From positions 1 to 13,590 of the forward strand of contig PWMM01000244.1 in assembly GCA_003558195.1 (NCBI GenBank): a stretch of 13,590 nt of DNA, read 5' to 3'. This DNA is from Syntrophomonadaceae bacterium (lineage in GTDB: Bacteria > Bacillota > Dethiobacteria > DTU022). This document shows positions 7,146-13,590 of the stretch, piece after piece; within the stretch, counting starts at the first letter, position 1; the number at the start of each line of letters is the position of its first letter. The position numbers were made by a program, and so were the translations under genes. The notes under the pieces are model-generated. The model had not been told where the DNA came from and did not search any database. It saw only the letters and a program-made list of their open reading frames with translations.

Positions 7146-7488
7146 ACATGATTTAATTGTAACTATCGTCAAAAAAGGCTGTTGCGAAAGGATTATCAAG
7201 GCCTCAAATGAAGCCGGAGCAGAAGGCGCAACTATTATACCAGCCCGGGGAAAAGGGATTCATGAAACAAAGCAGCTGCTGGGAATTCCTATCGAGCCAG
7301 AAAAAGATATTATTCTGACCATAATAAGGGATGAAAAAACCGAACAAGTTTTGGACAGTATAATTAAAGCCGGCAACTTAAATAAACCGGCAACGGGGAT
7401 AGCATTTGTCATAGAGTTAAAGCATGTCGTTGGTGTAGTTCACCTGGTTAAGGAACTGGGTTTAAACCAGGAACATGATAAGCAGTAA
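7129..7488 (+). CDS. PII-like (GlnB/GlnK superfamily) signalling protein
   Basis: A small 119-residue protein with the ferredoxin-like order of PII proteins: strand DLIVTIVKKG, helix CCERIIKASNEAGA, strand GATIIPARGKG, a loop, strand KDIILTIIRDE, helix KTEQVLDSIIKAG and strand GIAFVIELKHVVGV. PII trimers bind adenine nucleotides between subunits and use the long T-loop to open or block membrane transporters or to adjust enzymes. Here the T-loop region (about 38-60, RGKGIHETKQLLGIPIEPEK) differs from GlnB. It lacks the uridylylated Tyr51 motif, and I see no clear match to the 2-oxoglutarate-binding Gln39, so its signal may differ. It lies last in the operon behind two membrane proteins, as glnK lies beside amtB. 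AGGAGG is 9 nt before ATG 7129 but only 3 nt before ATG 7123, so I chose 7129. Confidence 0.85.
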   Translation: MTQIPKHDLIVTIVKKGCCERIIKASNEAGAEGATIIPARGKGIHETKQLLGIPIEPEKDIILTIIRDEKTEQVLDSIIKAGNLNKPATGIAFVIELKHVVGVVHLVKELGLNQEHDKQ

Positions 7489-7492
7489 AATA

Positions 7493-7523
7493 GGGGACCA
7501 GGCCAATAAATTGGCCAGTCCCC
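7493..7523. terminator. Strong hairpin between convergent genes, probably a bidirectional terminator
   Basis: GGGGAC (7493-7498) pairs with GTCCCC (7518-7523), and inside it GGCCAAT (7501-7507) pairs with ATTGGCC (7510-7516) around a two-base centre; small CA/A bulges separate the stems. On the minus strand TATTTTA follows. On the plus strand no T run follows, so it would stop rubredoxin transcription better than the PII operon, or mainly protect the mRNA end. Confidence 0.65.
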
Positions 7524-7565
7524 TGCTCCTGTTAATACTGTAACGCCTGGTTGACTTACTTTAAA

Positions 7566-7724
7566 TTAAAGCTTCGAGAATTCGTCTTTCCCTGCCCCGC
7601 AAACCGGGCAGACCCAGTCATCTGGGAGATCTTCAAAAGAAGTGCCGGGAGCGATCCCCCCATCGCTGTCTCCTTCCGAGGGGTCATAAACATAACCACA
7701 TACATCACATTCCCATTTATCCAT
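7566..7724 (-). CDS. Rubredoxin
   Basis: A 52-residue protein starting MDKWECDVCGYVYDPSEGD. It has the two rubredoxin knuckles, C-D-V-C-G-Y-V-Y-D (Cys6 and Cys9) and DDWVCPVCGAGKDEF (Cys39 and Cys42). These four cysteines bind one iron atom. The acidic middle, the aromatic residues (Trp4, Tyr11, Tyr13, Phe30, Trp37, Phe49) and the length match the standard small form. It carries single electrons in the cytoplasm of anaerobes, for example to rubrerythrin, superoxide reductase or flavoprotein oxygen reductases; no such partner is encoded nearby. AGGAGGT lies 7 nt before the ATG at 7724. An ATG 4 nt further upstream is out of frame and stops after three codons, so it is not the start. The gene is convergent with the PII operon and divergent from the ATPase gene. 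Confidence 0.97.
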   Translation of the reverse strand: MDKWECDVCGYVYDPSEGDSDGGIAPGTSFEDLPDDWVCPVCGAGKDEFSKL

Positions 7725-7846
7725 GCATTATACCTCCTTTCAGGGGTTATAAACTATTAATCCTAATAAGTATTACTATTTTTATTTTGTTTTTCCTGCC
7801 TGTTTATCAATGAATTAAAATCAAAATCACTGGAAGGGTGATAACC

Positions 7847-9382
7847 ATGCTGGCAAAAGTAAATTCTTGCACAATAATTGGCATAAACGGTGTACCGCTC
7901 GACATAGAAGTTGACATAACTGATGGACTGCCTTCCTTTGATATCATCGGCTTACCGGATGCCTCTGTCAGGGAAGCTAAAGAAAGGGTCCGGGCTGCTA
8001 TCCGCAACAGTGGTTTTAATTTTCCTTACAAACGAGTAACGGTTAACCTGGCTCCTGCGGATTTAAAAAAAGAAGGTTCATCCTTTGATCTCGCTATCGC
8101 CATCGGTTTCCTGGCTGCTACCGGCCAGGTACCGCAAAATGAAGTCTTAAAAAACGGGGTTTTTGTCGGAGAACTATCCCTGGATGGTAGTTTGCGACGG
8201 ATCAACGGATCCCTGGCCATAGCTCTGTCCATGATCGCGCTGCCATCTCACCGTGATAAAACCCTTTACATACCTGAAGCGAACACGCCAGAAGCAACCC
8301 TGATTAATAACTTAAAAATAAACGGAGTTACAACATTAACTCAACTGGTCAAACATCTTAATAATGACCAGAAACTGCCGGCAATTCAACCATTAACAGG
8401 AAATCATTATTTTGATAGCAAGTCGGAACTTGATTTTAAAGAAGTAAAAGGCCAGGAAACAGCTAAAAGAGCCCTTGAAATTGCCGCAGCCGGAGCTCAT
8501 AATTTACTACTTTATGGGCCACCAGGAAGTGGAAAGACAATGCTGGCAAGGAGGATCCCATCCATTCTTCCCAGTCCCAGCAACGATGAAAGACTGGAAA
8601 TTACCAAGATTCACAGTGTTGCCGGTTTATTGAATGCAAGTAAACCATTTCTTGCCAGGCGCCCTTTTCGCAGCCCTCATCACAGCGCTTCACTGGCCGG
8701 GATTATCGGCGGCGGCAAATCTCCACGACCCGGTGAAGTAACCCTGGCTCATCTTGGGGTCCTCTTTTTTGATGAAATGCCCGAGTACAACCGCGAATTA
8801 CTGGAAGCATTGAGGCAGCCTTTAGAAGATAGGGAGGTAACCGTCACCCGCCTTACGGCAACAGTAACCTATCCAGCCGATTTTATGTTTATCGGTTCAA
8901 TGAATCCCTGCCCCTGCGGCAATTTTGGTGAGCCACACCTGGAATGCCGCTGCAGCCATAATCAGATTTTGCGCTATCGTAACAAGCTTTCAGGGCCGTT
9001 AATGGATCGCATCGATCTCCACGTGGAAGTGCCGGCTATTAAATACGAGCAACTTGATGGCCAAATAGAAGGTGAATCATCAGAAACAATTCGCAGCCGG
9101 GTTGAAAAAGCCCGTTCAATACAGCGGGAGCGTTACCAAAATATTGCAGCAACCACCAACGCCCAGTTACGCTCAAAATATTTTAAACAGCACTGTCCTC
9201 TTGCAAAAGATGCCCGAAACTTGTTACACCAGGCTTTTCAAAGCATCGGCTTGTCCATGCGCGCCCACGACCGCATTATCAGGGTAGCCAGAACCATTGC
9301 CGACTTAGATCGCTCAGCGCTAATCGAGCTCACTCACATTGCTGAAGCGATACAGTACCGGAGCCTGGACCGCCAGCATTAA
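7847..9382 (+). CDS. yifB: YifB/ComM-family Mg-chelatase-like AAA+ ATPase
   Basis: A 511-residue protein with an N-terminal Lon-protease-like ChlI domain (MLAKVNSCTIIGINGVPLDI onward, to about 170). The Mg-chelatase AAA+ core has Walker A GPPGSGKT (224-231), FRSPHHSAS (274-282) and Walker B LFFDE (306-310). It also has a four-cysteine NPCPCGNFGEP/ECRCS segment (353-370) and DRIDLHVEVP (387-396), followed by a C-terminal helical lid domain. ComM relatives are hexameric helicases that promote branch migration during natural transformation. In clostridia the role is less clear, so competence is only an inference. The start follows GGAAGG at a 9-nt distance; the GTG at 7838 directly abuts that site and is less likely. 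MLAKV is also the usual family start. No competence gene (for example dprA) lies beside it in this window. Confidence 0.93.
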   Translation: MLAKVNSCTIIGINGVPLDIEVDITDGLPSFDIIGLPDASVREAKERVRAAIRNSGFNFPYKRVTVNLAPADLKKEGSSFDLAIAIGFLAATGQVPQNEVLKNGVFVGELSLDGSLRRINGSLAIALSMIALPSHRDKTLYIPEANTPEATLINNLKINGVTTLTQLVKHLNNDQKLPAIQPLTGNHYFDSKSELDFKEVKGQETAKRALEIAAAGAHNLLLYGPPGSGKTMLARRIPSILPSPSNDERLEITKIHSVAGLLNASKPFLARRPFRSPHHSASLAGIIGGGKSPRPGEVTLAHLGVLFFDEMPEYNRELLEALRQPLEDREVTVTRLTATVTYPADFMFIGSMNPCPCGNFGEPHLECRCSHNQILRYRNKLSGPLMDRIDLHVEVPAIKYEQLDGQIEGESSETIRSRVEKARSIQRERYQNIAATTNAQLRSKYFKQHCPLAKDARNLLHQAFQSIGLSMRAHDRIIRVARTIADLDRSALIELTHIAEAIQYRSLDRQH

Positions 9383-9667
9383 GATCAATAGAGCCATGAG
9401 AACAGAGATGCTTGTAATATTATCAATAGTTCGTTAATATTGAACCAGTGAGTGAAAGCCAGGGGTTATACCTTGGAATGACAGTAAAAGGGAAAAGAAA
9501 ACCCCGGCGCCTAATAAATAGATTCCAGTTAATAAAACACCTTAATGAAAGGAAGTTTAAGCATCTCTAGAATCATTTCTTAAAACTACAGCTAAGAGGA
9601 TAAAACTGCCTACTGTTTATGACTGGGCTATTTTTTAAGACTATTTTTTTTCTAAGGGTGAATTAGT

Positions 9668-11896
9668 TTGAAGAAGTTTTTACTGGCCATTTTGATCATT
9701 TCCATAGCGGGAGCTTCAGTTTTCTGGTTTTACCAGACCAGAATTATAGAACTTGTGATCAATGATCAGCTAATCGAGCTTGACGACCCGGTAATCATAG
9801 AAGATGAAATAATATTTGTTCCCGCGCAGCCTGTGTTTGAAACATTGGGCGCCTATACACGCTGGGACCCTGGCGGTGAAGTGTTTTCTGGGATCTTAGG
9901 TGAATTCGAGATTAATCTTCCTGCCGGCAGCCAAAAGGTCATAGTGGACGGTGAAATCCTTGCCTGGGACGCACCGATTAAGCTGGTTGATGATACAATT
10001 TATGCTCCCGTTGAATCGGCAGCAGAAGCACTGGGCGTTTTTGTTAAATGGGATGCAGATAATAGAGAATTAACCATTTCAACTCCAGGAGAATTTGATC
10101 CTGAAGTAGGGGATAATTTAGATGGCCCACTTTTACATGTTGCTTATCCTCCAGAATATCAGCTCAATTACTACTCAGATTCTTTGTTTGTTTTTGGGAC
10201 CATTCAGTCCTATTCGCAGGTTGATGTAAAGGTTAACGGGGAACCGGTAGATCTGTTAAACCGAAAAACGGGAAACTTCCTTACCATGCTTGATATTCCC
10301 CGGGGTGAAGAGTTTACAGTTAAGGTAGAAGCCAGCGATGGTATCAACACCAGCACTATTGAAAGAACAGTCCTTTACCCCGAGGGGATCGGGTTAATGG
10401 CTGAAGAACCCCTGGCAATCCATTCCTCCCATTTAATTCCCAGGGCACGACAGGTTCTAACCACTGGAGAAACCTTGAGAATCGTAGCCCGAGGCAGTCC
10501 GGGAGCCACAGCATATTATCAAATTGGTCAAGGAAATTTTGTTCCAATGACTGAGTTAGAATATCCTGGCGGTCCTCCCGGTCGCGGTGGTATTTATACT
10601 GCAGTGTATACGGTAAGCCCTAATGATGCTCCTGCAGCTGGAATATCAGATACAATGCCTGTTACAGTAATGCTAGAAAAAGATGGGCAGCAAGTCAGCC
10701 GTGAATTGCCAGGCCAGGTGGCCTTCTTTTCAGAACTTCCTTACAATGTAGTAGAAGTCAAGGATTCTTCTGAACTTAATTATTCAGGCTGGTTTAGAAT
10801 TATCCGCGACAACAATTACCAGATTTACTCCAGCACCCGGGGCGGCACCGGTTACTCCGACGATGTAGCCAGTTATCTAACTGCAGGAACCCGCTTTGAG
10901 ACAGTGGGATCATCAGGCAACTATTACCGGGTTAAGCTTGAAGAGAATGAAACATATCTACTTCATAAAGACGCAGTCCGGGAACTTAGCGATAAAACGA
11001 CCCTGGAACCTACCCTGAGCGGTATTGAGTTATTAGAGACCAACGACAAGGTGATCCTGTACCTGAATGCTGACGAAAGATTTCCTTTTCTTGTTGACAG
11101 CGGCACAGATCATCTGCGGGTAAAAATATTCGGGATAGATAAAGATAATACCCTGGAGATACCGGAAATTACCAGTTCAGTACGAGAGTTAAATCTCAAA
11201 CCCTTAGAAGGTGAACCAAAAGCACAGGTGTTGGCAGTAAAGATTGAACAGCCCATGACCGGCTTCACCCCTTCCTGGGAAAACACCACCTTGAAAATTG
11301 AACTTGACAAGCCACCCCGGATAGATAGAGAAAATCCTTTAAACGGTAAAACAATAGTTATCGATCCCGGTCATGGAGGGAAAGATTCAGGTGCGCCGGG
11401 GCCCGGTGATCTCCATGAAAAAGATGTCGTCCTCAGCATGAGTCTTTACTTAGAGGAACTTTTGCTGGAAGCAGGGGCGGAGGTGATCATGACCCGCACC
11501 GAAGATGTAGATGTAGATCTTTACAATCGTCCCGAAGCGCAGTTCATTAATGAAACCGACTTTTTCATAAGCGTTCACGCCAATGCTCATGGTCATGGTG
11601 CAGACGCTGTAAATACCCACGGGATCATGACCCTTTATAATTATGACCATAATGAAAAGCTGGCTGAGATTATGCTTGCAAAGGTAACAGAAATAATGGA
11701 TTTGCCAAAACTTTATACCTGGAAAAGAAATATTGCAGTAACCAGGTACACCCAGTTCCCCTGTGTATTAGTGGAAGCTGGTTACATGATGCATCCTGAA
11801 GATAACTGGTATATTCTGCATCCCGAAGGGCAGAAAAAGTTTGCCCGGGCTATGAAGGAGGGAATAGAAAAATATTTTCTTAGTTATTTAGAGTAA
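9668..11896 (+). CDS. Multidomain N-acetylmuramoyl-L-alanine amidase (Amidase_3) with copper-amine-oxidase-like stalk domain
   Basis: Zinc enzyme that cuts the amide bond between MurNAc and L-alanine in peptidoglycan outside the cell. Residues 1-21 form a KK-plus-hydrophobic signal or anchor. Residues ~25-140 are a copper-amine-oxidase N-like domain (V-I-N-D-Q-L-I-E-L-D-D-P and D-D-T-I-Y-A-P-V). Two beta-rich Ig-like segments (~153-240, ~250-355) and an SH3-like segment (~370-440) follow. An AMIN-like domain (~447-548) then precedes the Amidase_3 catalytic domain (558-742). That domain holds the ligands His569 (IDPGHGGKDSG), Glu584 (HEKD) and His637 (SVHAN) and the catalytic Glu703 (LVEAGYMMHPED). 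The SH3-like and AMIN-like assignments are by eye. The start is TTG with AAGGGTG 7 nt upstream. The 285-bp gap before it shows no other gene. A role in cell separation or spore-wall turnover is inferred. Confidence 0.92.
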   Translation: MKKFLLAILIISIAGASVFWFYQTRIIELVINDQLIELDDPVIIEDEIIFVPAQPVFETLGAYTRWDPGGEVFSGILGEFEINLPAGSQKVIVDGEILAWDAPIKLVDDTIYAPVESAAEALGVFVKWDADNRELTISTPGEFDPEVGDNLDGPLLHVAYPPEYQLNYYSDSLFVFGTIQSYSQVDVKVNGEPVDLLNRKTGNFLTMLDIPRGEEFTVKVEASDGINTSTIERTVLYPEGIGLMAEEPLAIHSSHLIPRARQVLTTGETLRIVARGSPGATAYYQIGQGNFVPMTELEYPGGPPGRGGIYTAVYTVSPNDAPAAGISDTMPVTVMLEKDGQQVSRELPGQVAFFSELPYNVVEVKDSSELNYSGWFRIIRDNNYQIYSSTRGGTGYSDDVASYLTAGTRFETVGSSGNYYRVKLEENETYLLHKDAVRELSDKTTLEPTLSGIELLETNDKVILYLNADERFPFLVDSGTDHLRVKIFGIDKDNTLEIPEITSSVRELNLKPLEGEPKAQVLAVKIEQPMTGFTPSWENTTLKIELDKPPRIDRENPLNGKTIVIDPGHGGKDSGAPGPGDLHEKDVVLSMSLYLEELLLEAGAEVIMTRTEDVDVDLYNRPEAQFINETDFFISVHANAHGHGADAVNTHGIMTLYNYDHNEKLAEIMLAKVTEIMDLPKLYTWKRNIAVTRYTQFPCVLVEAGYMMHPEDNWYILHPEGQKKFARAMKEGIEKYFLSYLE

Positions 11897-11928
11897 AAAA
11901 GCCCCGGCCAAACAACCGGAGCTCTTTA
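11897..11928 (-). terminator. Intrinsic terminator of the AroA-family gene, between convergent genes
   Basis: Read on the minus strand, AAAGAGCTCCGG pairs with CCGGGGCTTTTT around an 8-nt loop. That gives about 12 bp including two G-U pairs, with a T run at the end, which is a good intrinsic terminator. On the plus strand the G-U pairs become A-C mismatches and only TTT follows, so it works less well for the amidase gene, whose stop codon directly precedes it. Confidence 0.75.
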
Positions 11929-11983
11929 AAGTGCAAATAGAAGGACTTTGCTTTTTTAGGATTCTTAACTTCGCTAATTCTCT

Positions 11984-13273
11984 TTAATCAGTTAAGCTCT
12001 TAAGCATATCATAGAAACCAGGAACTGAATTATCTACCGCTTCGGCACTGCTGATCGTAGTCTCATTATTTGCATAGAGGGAGGCTACCGCCAGAGCCAT
12101 AGCAACCCGATAGTCACCGCAACTATTACATTGGGCCCCGACTAAGCTGGCCCTGCCTTTAATTGTGATCTCGTTTTCTTTTTCTTCAAATACAGCTCCC
12201 ATCTTTGCAAGTTCTTGAATAATTATTTTCAACCTGTCAGCTTTTTTAGGCCTCAGCCCGGTAGCAGTTTTGATTGTCGTATCACCCTCGGCATAAACAG
12301 CCGCTACAACCACCGCCGGAATATCATCAATAATGCGATTAATATCATCATCACCAAGCTCTAATCCCTTTAGTTGACTCCCGCCTTTAACTACCAGGTC
12401 GGCTACCGGTTCATTGTTATATTCCCTTTCATTCTGAATGTTAATATTTGCCCCCATCATACCCAGAATATCAAGAGCACCGGCTCTTCTCGGGTTAACT
12501 CCAAGCCCGCTGATTTTCAATTCGCCATCCGGGGACAAAGCTGCGGCCAGGACAAAATAAATAGACGACGAAATATCACCGGGGATCGCCAACCTCTCTC
12601 CCTTTAATTTTGAAGGGCTGCTCAAGGCAATATGACGATCTGTCATTCTATTGATGTCGGCACCGAGGTAGCTGAGCATTCTCTCAGAATGGTCCCTTGT
12701 ATAGTAGAGATCGGTTAATTCCGATTTGCCCCTGCTAAAAAGAGCTGCAGTAAGAAGAGCTGATTTAACCTGGGCACTGCTGACAGGAAGGACATACTTA
12801 AGGGGCATTAAGTCATATCCCCGAATTGATAGTGGCAGTAAATCATTTTCGCTTCTGCCTTTAATTGTGGCGCCCATCTCTTGCAACGGGCCTGTAATAT
12901 TTTTCATATGATGAGTTTGTAATGACGGACTGCCGGTGATGGTTGAAAAAAATGGCTGACCGGCTAATAAGCCTGTTAGAAGGCTCGCCGCTATTTCAGA
13001 ATTGCCAACATCCAGGACATTTTCTGGTTCCTTAAACCCGCGCAGCCCTTTTCCAATGATTGTTACTTTATCTCCAGATTCTTCAAAGTTAACACCAAGC
13101 AAACTTAAGCACTCAAGGGTAGCTTTAATATCACAAGTTTGCATTAAGTTTTCAATTTCAACCTTATCTTCTGTAAGAGAGGCATAAATTAGAGCCCGGT
13201 GTGAAATTGATTTATCCGCTGGCGCTTTTAGATCACCAGAAAATTTCGAAGCCGGTTTAATCTTAACATCCAT
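11984..13273 (-). CDS. aroA: AroA (EPSP synthase)-family protein with altered active site
   Basis: A 429-residue two-domain enolpyruvyl-transferase fold of normal length. Kept features are PADKSISHRALIYASL (18-33; Lys21, Ser22, Arg26), SSAQVKSALL (165-174), PGDISSS (231-237), NPRRAG (260-265), IDDIP (315-319) and VPGF (417-420). EPSP synthases join shikimate-3-phosphate and phosphoenolpyruvate in the shikimate pathway. Several normally fixed positions are changed. GNSGTTxRLL is GNSEIAASLL (90-99), so the PEP-loop Gly and the Arg are gone. SLxxRPM is SLQTHHM (117-123), KESDR is KKADR (343-347; Glu341 of E. coli becomes Lys344), and GDHR is GDYR (386-389). The frame is open and intact, so it is not an obvious pseudogene. 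It may be a divergent EPSP synthase or a paralogue with another substrate. GGGTG lies 7 nt before the ATG. A T-box lies upstream. Confidence 0.8.
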   Translation of the reverse strand: MDVKIKPASKFSGDLKAPADKSISHRALIYASLTEDKVEIENLMQTCDIKATLECLSLLGVNFEESGDKVTIIGKGLRGFKEPENVLDVGNSEIAASLLTGLLAGQPFFSTITGSPSLQTHHMKNITGPLQEMGATIKGRSENDLLPLSIRGYDLMPLKYVLPVSSAQVKSALLTAALFSRGKSELTDLYYTRDHSERMLSYLGADINRMTDRHIALSSPSKLKGERLAIPGDISSSIYFVLAAALSPDGELKISGLGVNPRRAGALDILGMMGANINIQNEREYNNEPVADLVVKGGSQLKGLELGDDDINRIIDDIPAVVVAAVYAEGDTTIKTATGLRPKKADRLKIIIQELAKMGAVFEEKENEITIKGRASLVGAQCNSCGDYRVAMALAVASLYANNETTISSAEAVDNSVPGFYDMLKSLTD

Positions 13274-13494
13274 TTTTTTTCACCCTTTCTGATAAGATTA
13301 GTTTAATAAGCTGCAAAAATAAGTGCCACCTCCATCCTTTTGGCTTTAACGACAGGTTGTGATGGTGTCCGAGCCTTTAATATGGTGATGTTTGTAAATC
13401 AAAAAAATTAAAAGTTCACGCAGTCTTATATTTTTATTATAAACCCTTTTTACCTGCCCTGGAACCAGATAATCCAGGCGCTATAATTAAATAC
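13274..13494 (-). other. Long leader between the T-box terminator and the AroA-family gene
   Basis: About 220 nt lie between the T-box terminator and the start codon, longer than usual. The region has a hairpin CCTGGA/TCCAGG (13478-13458) and a TATAAT (13441-13436) without a good -35. It also has a GGAGGTGGCAC (13333-13323) that resembles a ribosome binding site or a weak, degenerate T-box. A 10-codon frame reading MEVALIFAAY (13335-13303) is probably chance. A second, T-box-independent promoter inside this stretch is possible. Confidence 0.35.
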
Positions 13495-13524
13495 AAAAAA
13501 CTTCCGTCCAAAGGGACGAAAGTT
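13495..13524 (-). terminator. T-box-controlled intrinsic terminator
   Basis: On the minus strand AACTTTCGTCC (13524-13514), loop CTTT, GGACGGAAGTT (13509-13499) form 11 pairs with one G-U pair, followed by TTTT. It overlaps functionally with the antiterminator formed by the T-box sequence just upstream. Confidence 0.85.
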
Positions 13525-13590
13525 TTGCCTTCACGTGGTACCACCCCTGTTGAGCACATCATGTACTCCACTCTTTTTGGCATGGTCCGC
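13495..13590 (-). promoter_or_regulatory. T-box riboswitch, 3' half (antiterminator region and terminator); continues beyond the window
   Basis: On the minus strand GGGGTGGTACCACG (13547-13534) matches the T-box consensus AGGGUGGNACCGCG in 12 of 14 positions. It is followed after about 10 nt by a rho-independent terminator at 13524-13495. This is the standard arrangement: uncharged tRNA pairs through its NCCA end with the T-box bulge (here TGGT) and prevents the terminator. The U facing the discriminator base predicts a tRNA with A73. Stem I with the specifier codon lies beyond 13590, so the amino acid cannot be read. The first gene downstream is the AroA-family gene. Confidence 0.88.

Noticed and set aside
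7551..7760. 69-codon plus-strand frame
   Set aside because: It is the reverse shadow of the rubredoxin gene, which has all four cysteines and a strong ribosome binding site.
11984..13273. MurA (UDP-GlcNAc enolpyruvyl transferase) as an alternative identity
   Set aside because: The N-terminal DKSISHRA, the SSAQVKSALL loop and the D-Y-R-V-A-M block follow AroA and not MurA, and the MurA catalytic cysteine loop is absent.
13323..13333. GGAGGTGGCAC on the minus strand as a second T-box
   Set aside because: It lacks the ACCGCG half of the motif and no terminator hairpin with a T run follows. It more likely resembles a ribosome binding site by chance.
13303..13335. Possible leader peptide MEVALIFAAY before the AroA-family gene
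   Set aside because: It has only ten codons, no run of one regulatory amino acid, and no paired attenuator hairpins around it.
1..13590. CRISPR array, tRNA or rRNA genes
   Set aside because: I found no regularly spaced repeats and no tRNA cloverleaf or rRNA-like segment on either strand by reading. No tRNA or covariance search could be run.

Overview
The window looks like chromosomal DNA of an anaerobic, Gram-positive-type bacterium (Bacillota, probably Clostridia). The evidence is strong AGGAGG-type ribosome binding sites, TTG and GTG starts, a T-box leader, a rubredoxin, a cell-wall amidase with a copper-amine-oxidase-like stalk domain, and a CimA-type citramalate synthase. This placement is inferred from gene content; I could not run a search.

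Layout. Positions 1-~650 hold the left part of an IS200/IS605-type element, transcribed leftward. It has a broken tnpA that lost its N-terminal region and its catalytic tyrosine, followed 3 nt later by an intact tnpB start that runs off the window. Next on the minus strand are cimA (985-2604) and a UvrD/PcrA-type helicase (2941-4920/4923), each probably with its own promoter. A 531-bp gap with palindromes and candidate promoters precedes a plus-strand operon (5455-7488). That operon encodes two DUF1538 membrane proteins and a PII-like signalling protein, with overlapping starts and stops throughout. A strong hairpin separates it from a convergent 52-residue rubredoxin (7566-7724). Then on the plus strand come a YifB/ComM-type Mg-chelatase-like AAA+ ATPase (7847-9382) and a 742-residue multidomain N-acetylmuramoyl-L-alanine amidase (9668-11896). 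A hairpin that best fits termination of the minus-strand gene lies between the amidase and a convergent AroA-family gene (11984-13273, minus). The right edge contains the 3' half of a T-box riboswitch (T-box sequence and terminator) reading toward the AroA-family gene.

The two items most worth attention are these. (1) The DUF1538-DUF1538-PII operon looks like a two-subunit membrane transporter or channel with its own cytosolic PII-type regulator, in the style of AmtB-GlnK or SbtA-SbtB. The second subunit carries an unusual ~97-residue acidic, hydrophilic tail. (2) The AroA-family protein is full length and in frame but lacks many of the residues that define EPSP synthases (GNSGTxxR is GNSEIAAS, RPM is HHM, KESDR is KKADR, GDHR is GDYR). 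It is therefore either a very divergent enzyme or a paralogue with another job, and it sits behind a T-box.
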